A model generated the notes under the pieces. That model saw only the letters and a program-made list of their open reading frames with translations. It ran no database searches and was not told the origin of the DNA. From the NCBI RefSeq assembly GCF_014653575.1, contig NZ_BNAQ01000001.1, positions 744,001-808,000 of the forward strand: DNA of 64,000 nt. Direction: 5' to 3'. The position numbers were made by a program, and so were the translations under genes. Positions 8,630 to 18,343 of this stretch are shown here, piece by piece. The stretch's first letter is position 1; every line of letters starts with the position of its first letter. Source of the DNA: Sphingomonas glacialis (GTDB lineage Bacteria; Pseudomonadota; Alphaproteobacteria; Sphingomonadales; Sphingomonadaceae).

Positions 8630-10891
8630 CTACTTAGCGCGCCAAGTCGCCGGCATCGTCTGCGCGGGCAGCGTGACCGTCACCGTCTGGCGGATGTCGC
8701 GCGCCGAATCCGCCAGCATCACCTTATAGGCACCGCCCGCGACCTTCCACTGATGCCCCGCTTCGTCCCACGTCGCGAGCAAGCGCCGATCGACCGACAT
8801 CGACACGGTCTGGCTCGCGCCCGGTGCCAGCGCGACCTTGGCGAAACCGCCGAGGCGCTTGGGCGCCTCCCAGCCGCCAGCATCCGGCGAGACATAGATT
8901 TGCGGCACGCTCGCGCCGGCGCGTGCGCCGGTGTTGCGCACGGTGAAGCGCGCGGTCAGCGCACCGTTCGCCGCCACCGCGGTGAGGCCGCCGACGGTGA
9001 ACCGCGTATAGGAGAGGCCGTGCCCGAACGCGAACAGCGGCGCGATCGCCTTGGCGTCGAACCATTTGTACCCGACCGTCGCGCCCTCGCTATACGCCAC
9101 GTTGCCGACATGCGGCGTGGCGGGATCGGCCAGTTGATCGACGCTCTTGGCAAAGGTCATCGGCAGGCGCCCCGACGGGTTGACCTTGCCGAACAGCAGG
9201 TTCGCGATCGCCGCACCGCCCTGCGTACCGGGATACCAGGCTTCGAGCACCGCGCCGACATGGTCGAGCCACGGCATCGCCACCTGGCTGCCGGTCTCGA
9301 GCACCACCACGGTTTTGGAATTGGCGGCGCCGACCGCGTCGATCAGCGCATCCTGCGTACCGTCGAGCGTCATCGGCGTGTCGAACGATTCGCCCTGCCA
9401 CTGCGTCGCGAACACGATGACGATATCGGCGTCGCGCGCCAGCGCCGCGGCAGCGACGGGATCGCTGCCATCGGCGAAGGTCACGGTCGCTCCCGGGGCG
9501 TGACGCTTGATCTCGTCGAGCGGCGACGAGGGATGATACATGATCGGCCCCGGCCAGCCCGTCGGTAGCAATCCCGGCACCGCATTGCCGCCGATCGGAT
9601 AGACCAGCGACGAGCCTCCACCGGCAAGCACGCCCTTGTCGGCATGTCCGCCGATCACCGCGATGCGTTTGGCGCTGGCGGCCAGCGGGAGCAGATCGTC
9701 CTGATTCTTGAGCAAGACCGCGCCCGCCTCTGCCGCAGCACGCGTCACCGCGACGTGCGCGGCATAATCGATCGGCCGCTCGATCGCCGGATCCTCAAAC
9801 ACGCCATGCCCGAACATCGATCGCACGATCCGCGTCGTCATCAAATCGAGCCGCGCCGGCGTCACCTCTCCGCGCTCGACCGCCTCGCGCAGAGGCGCCG
9901 CGAAAAACGGCTGCGTGTCGAACGGGAAGCCCGAATCCTGGTCGAGCCCGGCATTGGCCGCAATGGCGGTGCTGTGCGTCGCGCCCCAGTCGCTCATCAC
10001 ATAGCCCTTGAAGCCCCAATCGGTGCGCAGCACGTCGGTCAACAGCCAGCTATTTTCGCAGGCATGCGTGCCGTCGACGCGGTTGTACGAGCACATGATC
10101 GAGCCCGGATCGGCGCGCTCGATCGCAAGCTGGAAGGCGAGCAAATCGGACACGCGCGCCGCGCCGTGTTCGATCACCGAATTGCCGGTGTTGCGGTCGG
10201 TCTCCTGATCGTTGAAGGCATAATGCTTGATCGTCGAGATGACGTGGTTCGACTGGATGCCGCGGACTTGCTCGGCCACCATCGTGCCGGCGAGCAAGGG
10301 ATCCTCGCCGCCATATTCGAAGTTGCGGCCGTTGCGCGGTTCACGCAACAGATCGACCCCGCCGGCGAGCATGACGTTGAAACCCGAGCGATGCGCTTCG
10401 TCGCCGATCATCGCGCCGCCGGCATGCGCGACCGCGACATCCCAGCTCGCCGCGATCGCCACGTTCGACGGCAAAGCGGTACGCTCGCGCTTGACCGCAG
10501 CGCCGCCCTGCGTCGCGACACCGACACCGGCATCGGTCTGGTGCTGTGCCGGGATGCCGAGGCGGGCGATCGCCGGTACGTAGCCCGCGGATCCGGCATG
10601 CGCCTCGACAGGCGCGTGGTAGAGCGACACCGGGAAATCGGTGCCGAAATAGCCGAACACCAAGGTCAGTTTCTCGTCGCGCGTCATCGCCGCGACCAGC
10701 GCCTTGGCGCGCAGGTCGGGCGTAAGGCGGGTGTCGTTCCATGCGCCGCGTATCGCCGGCTTGTTCCAGGCGGGGAGCACGGGCGTGCCGGCGACGGGTG
10801 CAACCTTCGCGGGCGGCGGCGGAGCGGCCACCTGGGCGGAAGCGGCCGCGCCGACCAGCAGCAGTGGCACTGCCGCGATACGAAGCGTCAT
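8630..10891 (-). CDS. GH3 beta-glucosidase
   Basis: Exported glycoside hydrolase family 3 enzyme of 753 residues, BglX-like. A signal peptide ends near AAASAQ (residue 20). The N-terminal TIM-barrel carries the KHYAFNDQE motif and the nucleophile Asp in YVMSDWGATHS (D301). The following alpha/beta sandwich includes KNQDDLLPL and ATQWQGESFD, the region that supplies the acid/base glutamate in this family, and a C-terminal fibronectin-type III domain ends the protein. In the locus it would remove glucose uncovered by GH31 from xyloglucan oligosaccharides. GH3 also includes beta-xylosidases, so specificity is inferred. ATG 10891 has a GAGGA block upstream. It is transcribed alone toward IclR. 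Confidence 0.92.
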   Translation of the reverse strand: MTLRIAAVPLLLVGAAASAQVAAPPPPAKVAPVAGTPVLPAWNKPAIRGAWNDTRLTPDLRAKALVAAMTRDEKLTLVFGYFGTDFPVSLYHAPVEAHAGSAGYVPAIARLGIPAQHQTDAGVGVATQGGAAVKRERTALPSNVAIAASWDVAVAHAGGAMIGDEAHRSGFNVMLAGGVDLLREPRNGRNFEYGGEDPLLAGTMVAEQVRGIQSNHVISTIKHYAFNDQETDRNTGNSVIEHGAARVSDLLAFQLAIERADPGSIMCSYNRVDGTHACENSWLLTDVLRTDWGFKGYVMSDWGATHSTAIAANAGLDQDSGFPFDTQPFFAAPLREAVERGEVTPARLDLMTTRIVRSMFGHGVFEDPAIERPIDYAAHVAVTRAAAEAGAVLLKNQDDLLPLAASAKRIAVIGGHADKGVLAGGGSSLVYPIGGNAVPGLLPTGWPGPIMYHPSSPLDEIKRHAPGATVTFADGSDPVAAAALARDADIVIVFATQWQGESFDTPMTLDGTQDALIDAVGAANSKTVVVLETGSQVAMPWLDHVGAVLEAWYPGTQGGAAIANLLFGKVNPSGRLPMTFAKSVDQLADPATPHVGNVAYSEGATVGYKWFDAKAIAPLFAFGHGLSYTRFTVGGLTAVAANGALTARFTVRNTGARAGASVPQIYVSPDAGGWEAPKRLGGFAKVALAPGASQTVSMSVDRRLLATWDEAGHQWKVAGGAYKVMLADSARDIRQTVTVTLPAQTMPATWRAK

Positions 10892-10941
10892 GATGAAATC
10901 CTCTACCAGCGCGCCTTGCCGTCCATTGCGAAGGCGGCGTC

Positions 10942-10981
10942 GTTACCTATCCGTATATGCGCACATATTTGACAGGTAAAC
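10942..10981. promoter_or_regulatory. Possible operator upstream of GH3: inverted motif copies
   Basis: GTTACCTAT (10942-10950) and ACAGGTAAAC (10972-10981) are two opposed variants of the ATAGGTGAAC word found elsewhere in the locus. They lie 50-90 bases before the GH3 start. Spacing and symmetry fit a dimeric regulator, but this is inferred by eye. Confidence 0.35.
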
Positions 10982-11062
10982 ACCCGCAATCGCCGTCCGG
11001 CACTTCCGAAGCCCAGCAGCCGTCGATCGCATCGCGCCGCGATCAGCGCCCGGCTGGCGCGC

Positions 11063-11923
11063 TCATGCGCGACTGGCAGAGAGATCGAAGGCGACCACGC
11101 GCTGACGCTGTTCACCGAGCTTGTCGATGCCGAGGCGCATGGTATCGCCGGCCTTGAGGAAAACCGGGTTGGGCTTTTGACCCTCGCCCACGCCCGGCGG
11201 CGTGCCCGTGATCAGCAGGTCGCCGGGCAGCAAGGTTATGAAGCGGCTGACATAGGCGATGCATTCTACAACGGGAAAGATCATCGTCTTGGTGTTGCCG
11301 ATCTGCATCCGCTGGCCGTTGACATCGAGGAACATTTCGAGCGCCTGCGGATCGCCGATCTCGTCGGGCGTTACCAGCCACGGACCGGTCGGGCCGAACG
11401 TGTCGCACCCCTTGCCCTTGTCCCACTGGCTGCCGAGTTCCTTTTGGAAGGCGCGCTCCGACACGTCGTTGACCAGTACGTACCCGGCGACATGATCGAG
11501 CGCATCGGCCTGTTCGACATAGCGGCAGGTCTTGCCGATAATGACGCCGAGTTCGACTTCCCAATCGGTCTTCAATGCGCCCTTCGGAATCATCACGTCG
11601 TCGTTCGCTCCGACCAGGCAGGAGATCGCCTTGGTGAAGAATATCGGCTCGGGCGGCACCGGCAGGTTCGCCTCCGCGGCATGGTCCGCATAGTTGAGAC
11701 CGACCGCGATGAACTTGCCAATGCCAGCCACGGGCACGCCGAAGCGCGGCTCGCCTTCGACCTCCCGCAGGCTGGCGAGATCGGTCGCGCGCAGCCGCTC
11801 GATCACGTCAAGCGTCGCCGGCGTGATGTCGTCGACGATTCCGGAGACGTCGCGCGAGACGCCATCGGCATCGACCAGGCCGAGCTTTTCCGCGCCAACG
11901 GGACCATAGCGGCAGAGCTTCAT
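11063..11923 (-). CDS. Fumarylacetoacetate-hydrolase-family protein, probably 2,4-diketo-3-deoxy-L-fuconate hydrolase
   Basis: FAH-family protein of 286 residues, full length for the group often labelled ureidoglycolate lyase. It shows the family core: GLNYADHAAEAN, metal-binding acidic residues in DWEVELGVIIGK, the NDVSERAFQ segment, KGCDTFGPTGPWLV, and ITGTPPGVGEGQKPNP. Close relatives in Burkholderia and Xanthomonas act in non-phosphorylated L-fucose breakdown, where 2,4-diketo-3-deoxy-L-fuconate is split to pyruvate and L-lactate. That fits a xyloglucan locus, since fucose caps some side chains, and it fits the neighbouring lactate dehydrogenase pseudogene. The exact substrate is inferred. 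It has no signal peptide, so it is cytoplasmic. Confidence 0.85.
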   Translation of the reverse strand: MKLCRYGPVGAEKLGLVDADGVSRDVSGIVDDITPATLDVIERLRATDLASLREVEGEPRFGVPVAGIGKFIAVGLNYADHAAEANLPVPPEPIFFTKAISCLVGANDDVMIPKGALKTDWEVELGVIIGKTCRYVEQADALDHVAGYVLVNDVSERAFQKELGSQWDKGKGCDTFGPTGPWLVTPDEIGDPQALEMFLDVNGQRMQIGNTKTMIFPVVECIAYVSRFITLLPGDLLITGTPPGVGEGQKPNPVFLKAGDTMRLGIDKLGEQRQRVVAFDLSASRA

Positions 11924-12327
11924 AGGGAAATACTCAATCTTGACGGGAGCGAATGCAACGAAACTTCAGGCCGTAATGCGACATGGAAGTCGGCCATGTC
12001 GAGCGCGATGGTCTTCATTTGCCCACTGACCGGCTTGATCTCGCCGGGCAACCGTTAAGCGAAGATCGGCACCATCTCAGCTGTGCCGTAGTCCACTTTT
12101 TCCCGATGCGGGGCTCGCTTCGTGATCTAACGGTGGGACAGTGAAGCGACGGGCGAACAGGAGAAAGTGCATGTTGCCCGCTGGCAGAATGATCCCGGTG
12201 ACTGGAGCTTCGGCCGGAAGAGAAATCGCTGACGCGATCCGCGTATCGACGTTCGTCCTTGCCGCGCTTCCCCCCGTGTCACCAGCGCCGTACTGGCGGT
12301 CGTCGGCGACGCATTCGTGACCCTGCG
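11924..12327. other. 404-base stretch without a recognisable intact gene
   Basis: It lies between divergent FAH and the lactate dehydrogenase pseudogene. It must hold the FAH promoter. Short open frames on both strands (for example from ATG 12171 on the plus strand to a stop near 12319) do not match a family I know. Given the decayed gene next to it, part may be eroded coding sequence. Confidence 0.5.
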
Positions 12328-13477
12328 ATGAGGCGGGCGGCCAGTGCACTCGACTATCGCGAGCTTGCGCGGCGGCGCCTGCCCGGTTGCTGTTCGGATA
12401 TATCGACGGCGGCTCGTATGCCGAGGTGACTTTGCGCCGCAACGTCGCCGATCTCGAAGCGGTGGCGCTGCGCCAGCGCGTGCTGCGCGACGTCTAGGCT
12501 ATCGACGTCTCGACGACGCTGTTCGGCGAACGCTTCGCCCTCCCCGTCGCGCTCGCACCGATCGGCCTGGCGGGCATGAATGCGCGGCGCGGCGAGGTGC
12601 AGGCCGCGCGCGCTGCCGAGGCGGCCGGGATCCCCTTCCGCCTGTCGACGGTCTCGGCCTGTCCGATCGCCGAGGTCGCCAAAGGCACGACCAAGCCGTT
12701 CTGGTTTGAGCGCTACATGATCCGCGATCGCGCTTCATGCGCGACCTGATGCTGCAAGCGAAAGCGGCCGGCTGCACCACGCTGATCTTCACCGTCGACA
12801 TGCCGGTGCCGGGTTCGCGCTACCGCAACTATCATTCGGGGCTGGCCGGCGCGCCTGGGCTGGCGGGGGCACTGCGCCGCAGCTGGCAAGGCGCGATGAA
12901 CCCGAGTTGGGCATGGGATGTCGGGATACACGGCCGCCCGCACAAGCTCGGCAACGTCGCGCCGATGCTCGGCGACAAGAGCGGGCTCGAGGATTTTTTC
13001 GCGTGGATGCGGAACAATTTCGACGATACGATCAGTTGGCGCGACCTGCAGTTCATTCGTGAGGTCTGGGATGGCACGCTGATCATCAAGGGCATTCTCG
13101 ACACCGAAGATGTGCGCGCCGCGGCCGACATCGGCGCGGACAGGATCGTCGTTTCCAACCATGGCGGACGGCAGCTCGACGGCGTACCCTCGCCCGCCCG
13201 CGTTCTGTCGCCGATCGCCGATGCAGTGGGCGATCGGCTCACCGTTCTGGCCGATGGTGGGGTACGCTCCGGGCTCGACGTGGTGCGCATGCTGGCGCTG
13301 GGCGCCAAGGGCGTCCTGCCCGGTCGCGCCTGGGTCTAAGCGCTCGCCGGCGGCGAACAGGAGGGCGTCGCGCACATGCTGCGCCTGATGGAAGCGGAGA
13401 TGCGCGTCGCGATAGCGCTCACCGCGCGCACGACAATCGCCGCGATCGACCGGACCGTGCTGTCCGAAGGCGGATGA
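12328..13477 (+). pseudogene. lldD: Broken FMN-dependent L-lactate dehydrogenase
   Basis: Conceptual translation follows the LldD family from [13 protein letters not shown] at the start to the C-terminal end at TGA 13475, but not in one frame. I see a one-base loss near 12391 (frame change before [13 protein letters not shown]), an in-frame TAG at 12496 after LRDV, a one-base loss near 12731 (between MIRDR and FMRDLM), and a TAA at 13337 where the family has a tyrosine after GRAW. Family landmarks survive between lesions, including [17 protein letters not shown] and the active-site [11 protein letters not shown] functional copy would oxidise L-lactate to pyruvate at the membrane. The gene is dead unless all four changes are sequencing errors, which is unlikely. 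Confidence 0.9.
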
Positions 13478-13522
13478 TTTCGCGGCGGCCTAGGTCGCCC
13501 CGAACCGCGTCGCTTGATTGTC

Positions 13523-13532
13523 ACCGGTAAAC
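13523..13532 (+). promoter_or_regulatory. Variant of the locus motif upstream of GH39
   Basis: ACCGGTAAAC is a weaker match to ATAGGTGAAC, about 90 bases before the GH39 start. It is the least convincing of the copies. Confidence 0.2.
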
Positions 13533-13615
13533 TGCGGTTTCACAGATAGACACTTGTCGCTTTCGCGCTTTGAATGCCTGCGCTACTAGACGTCCATACG
13601 GGCGAATGGTGAGGA

Positions 13616-15190
13616 ATGGGCGCGGCGATGCGGGCGATCTTGGTTGCAGGTTTGGCCTTCGCATCTTCGTTGGGGAGTGGCGCGTTTGCCCAGCAGCCGC
13701 CGCGGCATGTCGATGCCGATCTCGCACAGCCCGGCGCGCCGATCGACCGCTTCTTCGACCTGTCGGTCGGATCGGATTATCCCGGCACGCTGATCCGCGC
13801 CGACAGCCAGGCGCAACTCCAGACGACCCAGCGCGAACTCGGCTTCCGCTACATCCGATTCCACGCGATCTTCCACGACGTGCTCGGCACGGTGAAGATC
13901 GTCGACGGCCGCACTGTCTATGACTGGAGCAAGATCGACATGCTGTACGACGCGTTGCTCGCCAAGGGCATCAGGCCGTTTGTCGAACTGGGGTTCACCC
14001 CGGATGCGCTGCGCAGTTCCGAGCAGACGATCTTCTATTGGAAGGGCAACACATCGCACCCCAAGCCCGACGGTTGGGTACATTTGATCGACGCCTTCGC
14101 GCGCCATCTCCGCCAGCGCTACGGCGCGGCCGAAGTGCGCAGCTGGTATTTCGAGGTGTGGAACGAACCTAACCTTGCCGGCTTCTGGGAAGGCGCCGAT
14201 CAAAAGGCGTATTTCGACCTCTATGCCCAGACCGCGCGCAAGCTGAAGGCGATCGACCCGGCGCTGCGCGTCGGCGGGCCGTCGACCGCGGGTGCGGCAT
14301 GGGTTCCGGAGTTTCTCGCTTTCGCGCACGCCAATGCCGTGCCGGTCGATTTTGTCACCACGCATACCTACGGCGTCGATGGCGGTTTCCTCGACGAGAA
14401 GGGCAAGCAGGACACCAAATTGTCCGCCTCGCCCGATGCGATCGTCGGCGACGTGCGCAAAGTCCGCACTCAGATCGACGTGTCGCCGTATCGCGGCCTG
14501 CCGCTCTTCTTCAGCGAGTGGAGCACCAGCTACACCCCGCGCGATTTCGTCCATGACAGCTATGTGAGCGCGCCCTACATTCTGACCAAGCTCAAGCAGA
14601 GCCAGGGACTGGCGCAGTGCATGAGCTACTGGACCTACACCGACCTGTTCGAGGAACCGGGGCCGCCGCCAACGCCATTTCATGGCGGCTTCGGCCTGAC
14701 GAACCGCGAAGGCATCCGCAAACCCGCATATTTCGCCTACAAATACCTCCATGCCTTGCGCGGCCGCACCGTCCCGGTCGCCGACGCGCACACGGTTGTC
14801 AGCATCGCGGGAAAGCGTGTCGCGATTCTGCTGTGGGACTGGCACCAGCCGGTGCAGGCTCTAAGCAACAAGCCCTTTTATACCCGGCTCCAGCCGTCGA
14901 CGGATCAGGCGCCGGTCGCGATGACACTGCGCCATCTCGCGCCTGGTCGATATACGTTGCGGATCAATCGCACCGGCTATCGTCACAACGATCCGCTCTC
15001 GGCCTATATCGACATGGGTCTGCCCGACCGCTTCAGCAGCACGCAGGTCCAGCAGATGCAGGCGCTCACCGCCGACACGCCCGAGGAAACGCGCGTCGTG
15101 ACGATCGCGGCCGAGGGACGCTTCTCGCGCACGGTCACGTTGCGGACCAACGACGTCGTATCGGTGACGTTGGACCCGCTCAAGCCATAG
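13616..15190 (+). CDS. GH39 glycosidase (beta-xylosidase-like)
   Basis: Exported glycoside hydrolase family 39 enzyme, up to 524 residues. ATG 13616 directly follows GAGGA; ATG 13628 in the same frame would give a cleaner signal peptide start (MRAILVAGLAF) and is the main alternative. The signal ends near GAFAQ. The acid/base is the Glu of EVWNEPNLAGFW (E184) and the nucleophile is the Glu of FFSEWSTSY (E301), both in the usual GH39 context. A beta-sandwich-like C-terminus follows. The next gene, GH74, starts 25 bases downstream and is surely co-transcribed. GH39 covers beta-xylosidase and other activities. In xyloglucan use it might act on decorated side chains or on co-occurring xylan; that is inference. 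Confidence 0.88.
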   Translation: MGAAMRAILVAGLAFASSLGSGAFAQQPPRHVDADLAQPGAPIDRFFDLSVGSDYPGTLIRADSQAQLQTTQRELGFRYIRFHAIFHDVLGTVKIVDGRTVYDWSKIDMLYDALLAKGIRPFVELGFTPDALRSSEQTIFYWKGNTSHPKPDGWVHLIDAFARHLRQRYGAAEVRSWYFEVWNEPNLAGFWEGADQKAYFDLYAQTARKLKAIDPALRVGGPSTAGAAWVPEFLAFAHANAVPVDFVTTHTYGVDGGFLDEKGKQDTKLSASPDAIVGDVRKVRTQIDVSPYRGLPLFFSEWSTSYTPRDFVHDSYVSAPYILTKLKQSQGLAQCMSYWTYTDLFEEPGPPPTPFHGGFGLTNREGIRKPAYFAYKYLHALRGRTVPVADAHTVVSIAGKRVAILLWDWHQPVQALSNKPFYTRLQPSTDQAPVAMTLRHLAPGRYTLRINRTGYRHNDPLSAYIDMGLPDRFSSTQVQQMQALTADTPEETRVVTIAAEGRFSRTVTLRTNDVVSVTLDPLKP

Positions 15191-15215
15191 ACCGGCTGCG
15201 GCCAGGAGTTCCCCG

Positions 15216-17489
15216 ATGATAGTTCGTTCCGCCATCGCCAGCATCCTCGCGGCCCGCACCTTGCGACGAAATGGCGCATGGGGCGCCCTCGCGCTTTCGA
15301 CGAGTGTGCCAATCGTCGCGGCTGAGGTCGTACCGGCGACGCAGTATGACTGGCACAACGTCGTGGTTGGCGGCGGCGGGTTCGCACCAGGAATCGTGTT
15401 CAGCACGGTAGAACGCGGGCTCGCTTATCTCCGCACCGACATGGGTGGCGCGTATCGCTGGGATGGGCGTGCCAGGCGCTGGATCGCGCTCGAGGACGGC
15501 ATCGCCGATGCGAGCTATATGGGCGTTGAAAGCGTCGCGGCGGACCCACACGACGCCAATGTCGTCTATCTCGCCGCGGGTGTCGGAGCGCGCGCCGATG
15601 CCGCGATCCTGCGCTCAGTCGATCGCGGTACGCATTGGACGATCACACCCGTTCCGTTCGCGATGGGCGGCAACGAGGACGGGCGTGGGCTGGGCGAGCG
15701 GCTGGCGATCGATCCGTTCGACACCACCAGCCTGTGGTTCGGGTCGCGCCACGACGGGCTGTGGCACAGCAGCGACCGCGGCACGCACTGGCGCAAAGCC
15801 GAGCGCTTCCCGCTCCCCGGGCTCGGCCTGCCCGCCGCGCGCCGGACGACACATGGCGGCTTGAGCTTCGTGCTGTTCGACCCGACAAAGGCCGGTCGCC
15901 TGTTCGTGGCGAGCGCCGACCCAGGCGCGCAGCACCTGTTTCGCTCAGAGGATCGCGGCGAGCACTGGCAGGTCGTCGACGGCGGGCCCGATCCCGCGCT
16001 CCTGCCGGTCAAGGCAGTGCTGGGCGGCGACGGAGTGCTCACCATCACGTATAGCGATGCGATCGGCCCCAACGGGATAAGCCGCGGCGCAGTCTGGCGC
16101 GTCGATGCGACAGGCGCGCACTGGCAGGACGTGACCCCCGACAGGCGCCCCGATGCTCCGGTCGGCGGCTATATGGGTGTGGCCGTTTCGGCGCGCGATC
16201 CCCGCGTGATCGCGGTCAGCACGGTCGATCGCTATCGCCCGGTCGACACGGTTTGGCGCTCGATCGATGCCGGGGCGCATTGGGACGAACTGTATCGCCG
16301 CTCGACGCGCGATATCTCGGCATCGCCCTTCCTCGCGCTCGATGGCGGCACGGCGAATTTCGGCCACTGGATCGCCGCGCTCGCGATCGATCCGTTCGAC
16401 GACGGTCATGTCGCTTATTCCACCGGGGCGACCGTCTACGATACCAAGGCGTTTGCCGTCAGCGGAACGATGCCCTGGGCGACCTGGACGCGCGGGATCG
16501 AGCAGACCGCGATCATCACCATGACCAGCCCGACCGGCGGCGCGCCTTTGATCTCGGGCTTTGGCGACATTGGGGGCTTTCGCCATGCCGATCTCACCGT
16601 CTCGCCGACGCACGTGCATCGCGATCCGTTTCTCAGCAACACCAATACGCTCGATTATGCCGGCCAGGCGCCGGCGATCGTGGTGCGTAGCGGCACGGCG
16701 CACGGCCGCATCGGCGACGGACCGACATTGGCCTGGTCGGCGGACGGCGGCGAGAACTGGCAGCCGCTCGCGCCGCACAGCGAGGCGCCCGCCGCTGGAC
16801 ATCCCGCGCCCGAAGTGACCGGTGACGCCGCGATCACGGTGTCGGCGAATGGCGCGACCTTCGTCGCCGGCACCGCGGGGCCGCAATGGACACGCGACCG
16901 CGGCAGGACCTGGCATCCTGTGGCCGGGCTGTCGAGCGGCAGCCGGATCGTCGCAGACAAGGCCGATCCGAACCTATTCTATGCGCTCGATTTCGCCACT
17001 GCGCGCTTCGCCCGCAGCGACGATGGCGGCGCCAGCTTCCACGCACTGGCAGCCCATGGTCTGTTGGCCGATCTGTCGAGCGCGCACGCGACCAGCCGCG
17101 AAGTCCCGAGCGCGTTAATCGCCACCCCCGATCGCGCCGGCGCGCTGTGGCTGCTGCTGAACGGCGGGCTGTATCGCAGCCGCGATGCGGGAGAGACCTG
17201 GGCCCATACGACCGGAACCATCGCGATCGATGGCTTCGGCCTCGGCAAGCCCCTTCCCGGCGCGGCCTTCCCGGCGCTGTACGCGCTCGGTCGAAACGCC
17301 GGACAGGCCGGCGTGTGGCGCTCGGTCGATGGCGGCGCGCGCTGGACCCGGATCAACGATGCCGGCCACCAATGGGGCTTACGCTTTCGCGCCATCACCG
17401 GCGACCCGCGCCGTTTCGGACGCGTGTATGTCGCAACTGACGGACGTGGGATCGTCTATGGCGACCCGCGAGGCGTGTTACCGCGATAG
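15216..17489 (+). CDS. GH74 endo-xyloglucanase
   Basis: Exported family 74 glycoside hydrolase, 757 residues; it cleaves the beta-1,4-glucan backbone of xyloglucan. The N-terminus has the strong family signature WHNVVVGGGGFAPGI followed by YLRTDMGGAYRWD (catalytic D75), and FGDIGGF holds the second catalytic Asp (D451). About nine Asp-box repeats (S-x-D-x-G-x-x-W, for example SVDRGTHW, SADGGENW, SRDAGETW) mark the two seven-bladed propellers. A hydrophobic segment ending in VPIVAA can serve as export signal. AGGAG lies eight bases before ATG 15216. This gene is the best evidence that the locus targets xyloglucan. No carbohydrate-binding module is fused. An IS6 element begins 20 bases after the stop. 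Confidence 0.94.
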   Translation: MIVRSAIASILAARTLRRNGAWGALALSTSVPIVAAEVVPATQYDWHNVVVGGGGFAPGIVFSTVERGLAYLRTDMGGAYRWDGRARRWIALEDGIADASYMGVESVAADPHDANVVYLAAGVGARADAAILRSVDRGTHWTITPVPFAMGGNEDGRGLGERLAIDPFDTTSLWFGSRHDGLWHSSDRGTHWRKAERFPLPGLGLPAARRTTHGGLSFVLFDPTKAGRLFVASADPGAQHLFRSEDRGEHWQVVDGGPDPALLPVKAVLGGDGVLTITYSDAIGPNGISRGAVWRVDATGAHWQDVTPDRRPDAPVGGYMGVAVSARDPRVIAVSTVDRYRPVDTVWRSIDAGAHWDELYRRSTRDISASPFLALDGGTANFGHWIAALAIDPFDDGHVAYSTGATVYDTKAFAVSGTMPWATWTRGIEQTAIITMTSPTGGAPLISGFGDIGGFRHADLTVSPTHVHRDPFLSNTNTLDYAGQAPAIVVRSGTAHGRIGDGPTLAWSADGGENWQPLAPHSEAPAAGHPAPEVTGDAAITVSANGATFVAGTAGPQWTRDRGRTWHPVAGLSSGSRIVADKADPNLFYALDFATARFARSDDGGASFHALAAHGLLADLSSAHATSREVPSALIATPDRAGALWLLLNGGLYRSRDAGETWAHTTGTIAIDGFGLGKPLPGAAFPALYALGRNAGQAGVWRSVDGGARWTRINDAGHQWGLRFRAITGDPRRFGRVYVATDGRGIVYGDPRGVLPR

Positions 17490-17508
17490 AGCCGGGTCCC
17501 TGCTAACC

Positions 17509-18335
17509 GGCTCTGTCAGATTAGCGAGGCGTTCGCTACCGAGGCCCAATGAGCCGCAAATCGAGAGCCCTGCCCCCCAGCCCGTTCCGCCGGTTTAACT
17601 CGTCACCCGAGGTGATCCGGCTGGTGGTGATGATGTATGTGCGGTTCCCGCTATCGCTTCGAAACGTCGAGGATCTGCTGTTCGAGCGCGGAATCGACAT
17701 TTGCCATGAGACAGTGCGGCAATGGTGGGGGCGGTTCGGCCCGATCTTCGCCGCCGACATCCGGCGGCAGCGGGTCAACCGGATGCGCGGCTTCCGACAC
17801 TGGCGCTGGCATCTCGACGAGATGTACGTGAAGCTCAATGGCGAGATGGTTCACCTCTGGCGCGCGGTCGATCACGAAGGCGAGATCCTCGAAAGCTTTG
17901 TCACCAGGACGCGCGACAAAGCCGCGGCGCTGACTTTCATGAAAGAGACGCTGAAGCGCCATGGTTCGCCGGAGGCGATCAGGACCGATGGCCTTCGCTC
18001 CTATCACGCAGCGATGAAGGACCTTGGGAACGAGGAGAAGCAGGAGGTCGCTCGCTGGGCCAATAACCGGGTGGAAAACAGCCACCTGCCCTTCCGACGA
18101 CGAGAGCGGGCGATGCTTAGGTTCAGGCAGATGAAGACCCTACAAAAGTTCGCCAGCGTACATGCAAACGTGCACAATCACTTCAATCTCGAACGCAATC
18201 TCGTTGACCGCAAAACCTACAAACAACGCCGCTCAGCCGCCGAGGCCGAGTGGCAGTCGGTCATGGGTTAGACTCCCATTACATAAGCCCGACCTGCATC
18301 GTGGCGAGATCGGTTCGCGTTAGACTGACAGAACC
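17509..18335 (+). mobile_element. IS6-family insertion sequence, copy 1
   Basis: An 827-base element with terminal inverted repeats: left GGCTCTGTCAGATTAG, right (read inward) GGTTCTGTCAGTCTAAC. It carries one transposase gene. The left flank (TGCTAACC) does not match the right flank (GGCACGTG), so there is no target-site duplication around this copy. Confidence 0.9.
17549..18271 (+). CDS. IS6-family transposase, copy 1
   Basis: DDE transposase of 240 residues, full length for the IS6/IS26 group. Catalytic residues are visible as the Asp of WHLDEMYVK, the Asp of IRTDGLRSY and the Glu of NNRVENSHLPF. An N-terminal helix-turn-helix region is seen around RNVEDLLFERGIDICHETVRQW. The gene fills the element, with its start 40 bases inside the left end. 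It differs from copy 2 at about seven residues and appears intact. Confidence 0.95.
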   Translation: MSRKSRALPPSPFRRFNSSPEVIRLVVMMYVRFPLSLRNVEDLLFERGIDICHETVRQWWGRFGPIFAADIRRQRVNRMRGFRHWRWHLDEMYVKLNGEMVHLWRAVDHEGEILESFVTRTRDKAAALTFMKETLKRHGSPEAIRTDGLRSYHAAMKDLGNEEKQEVARWANNRVENSHLPFRRRERAMLRFRQMKTLQKFASVHANVHNHFNLERNLVDRKTYKQRRSAAEAEWQSVMG

Positions 18336-18343
18336 GGCACGTG

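Noticed and set aside
12077..12442. 121-residue minus-strand frame before lldD
   Set aside because: No family match, and it overlaps the start of the lldD pseudogene on the other strand.
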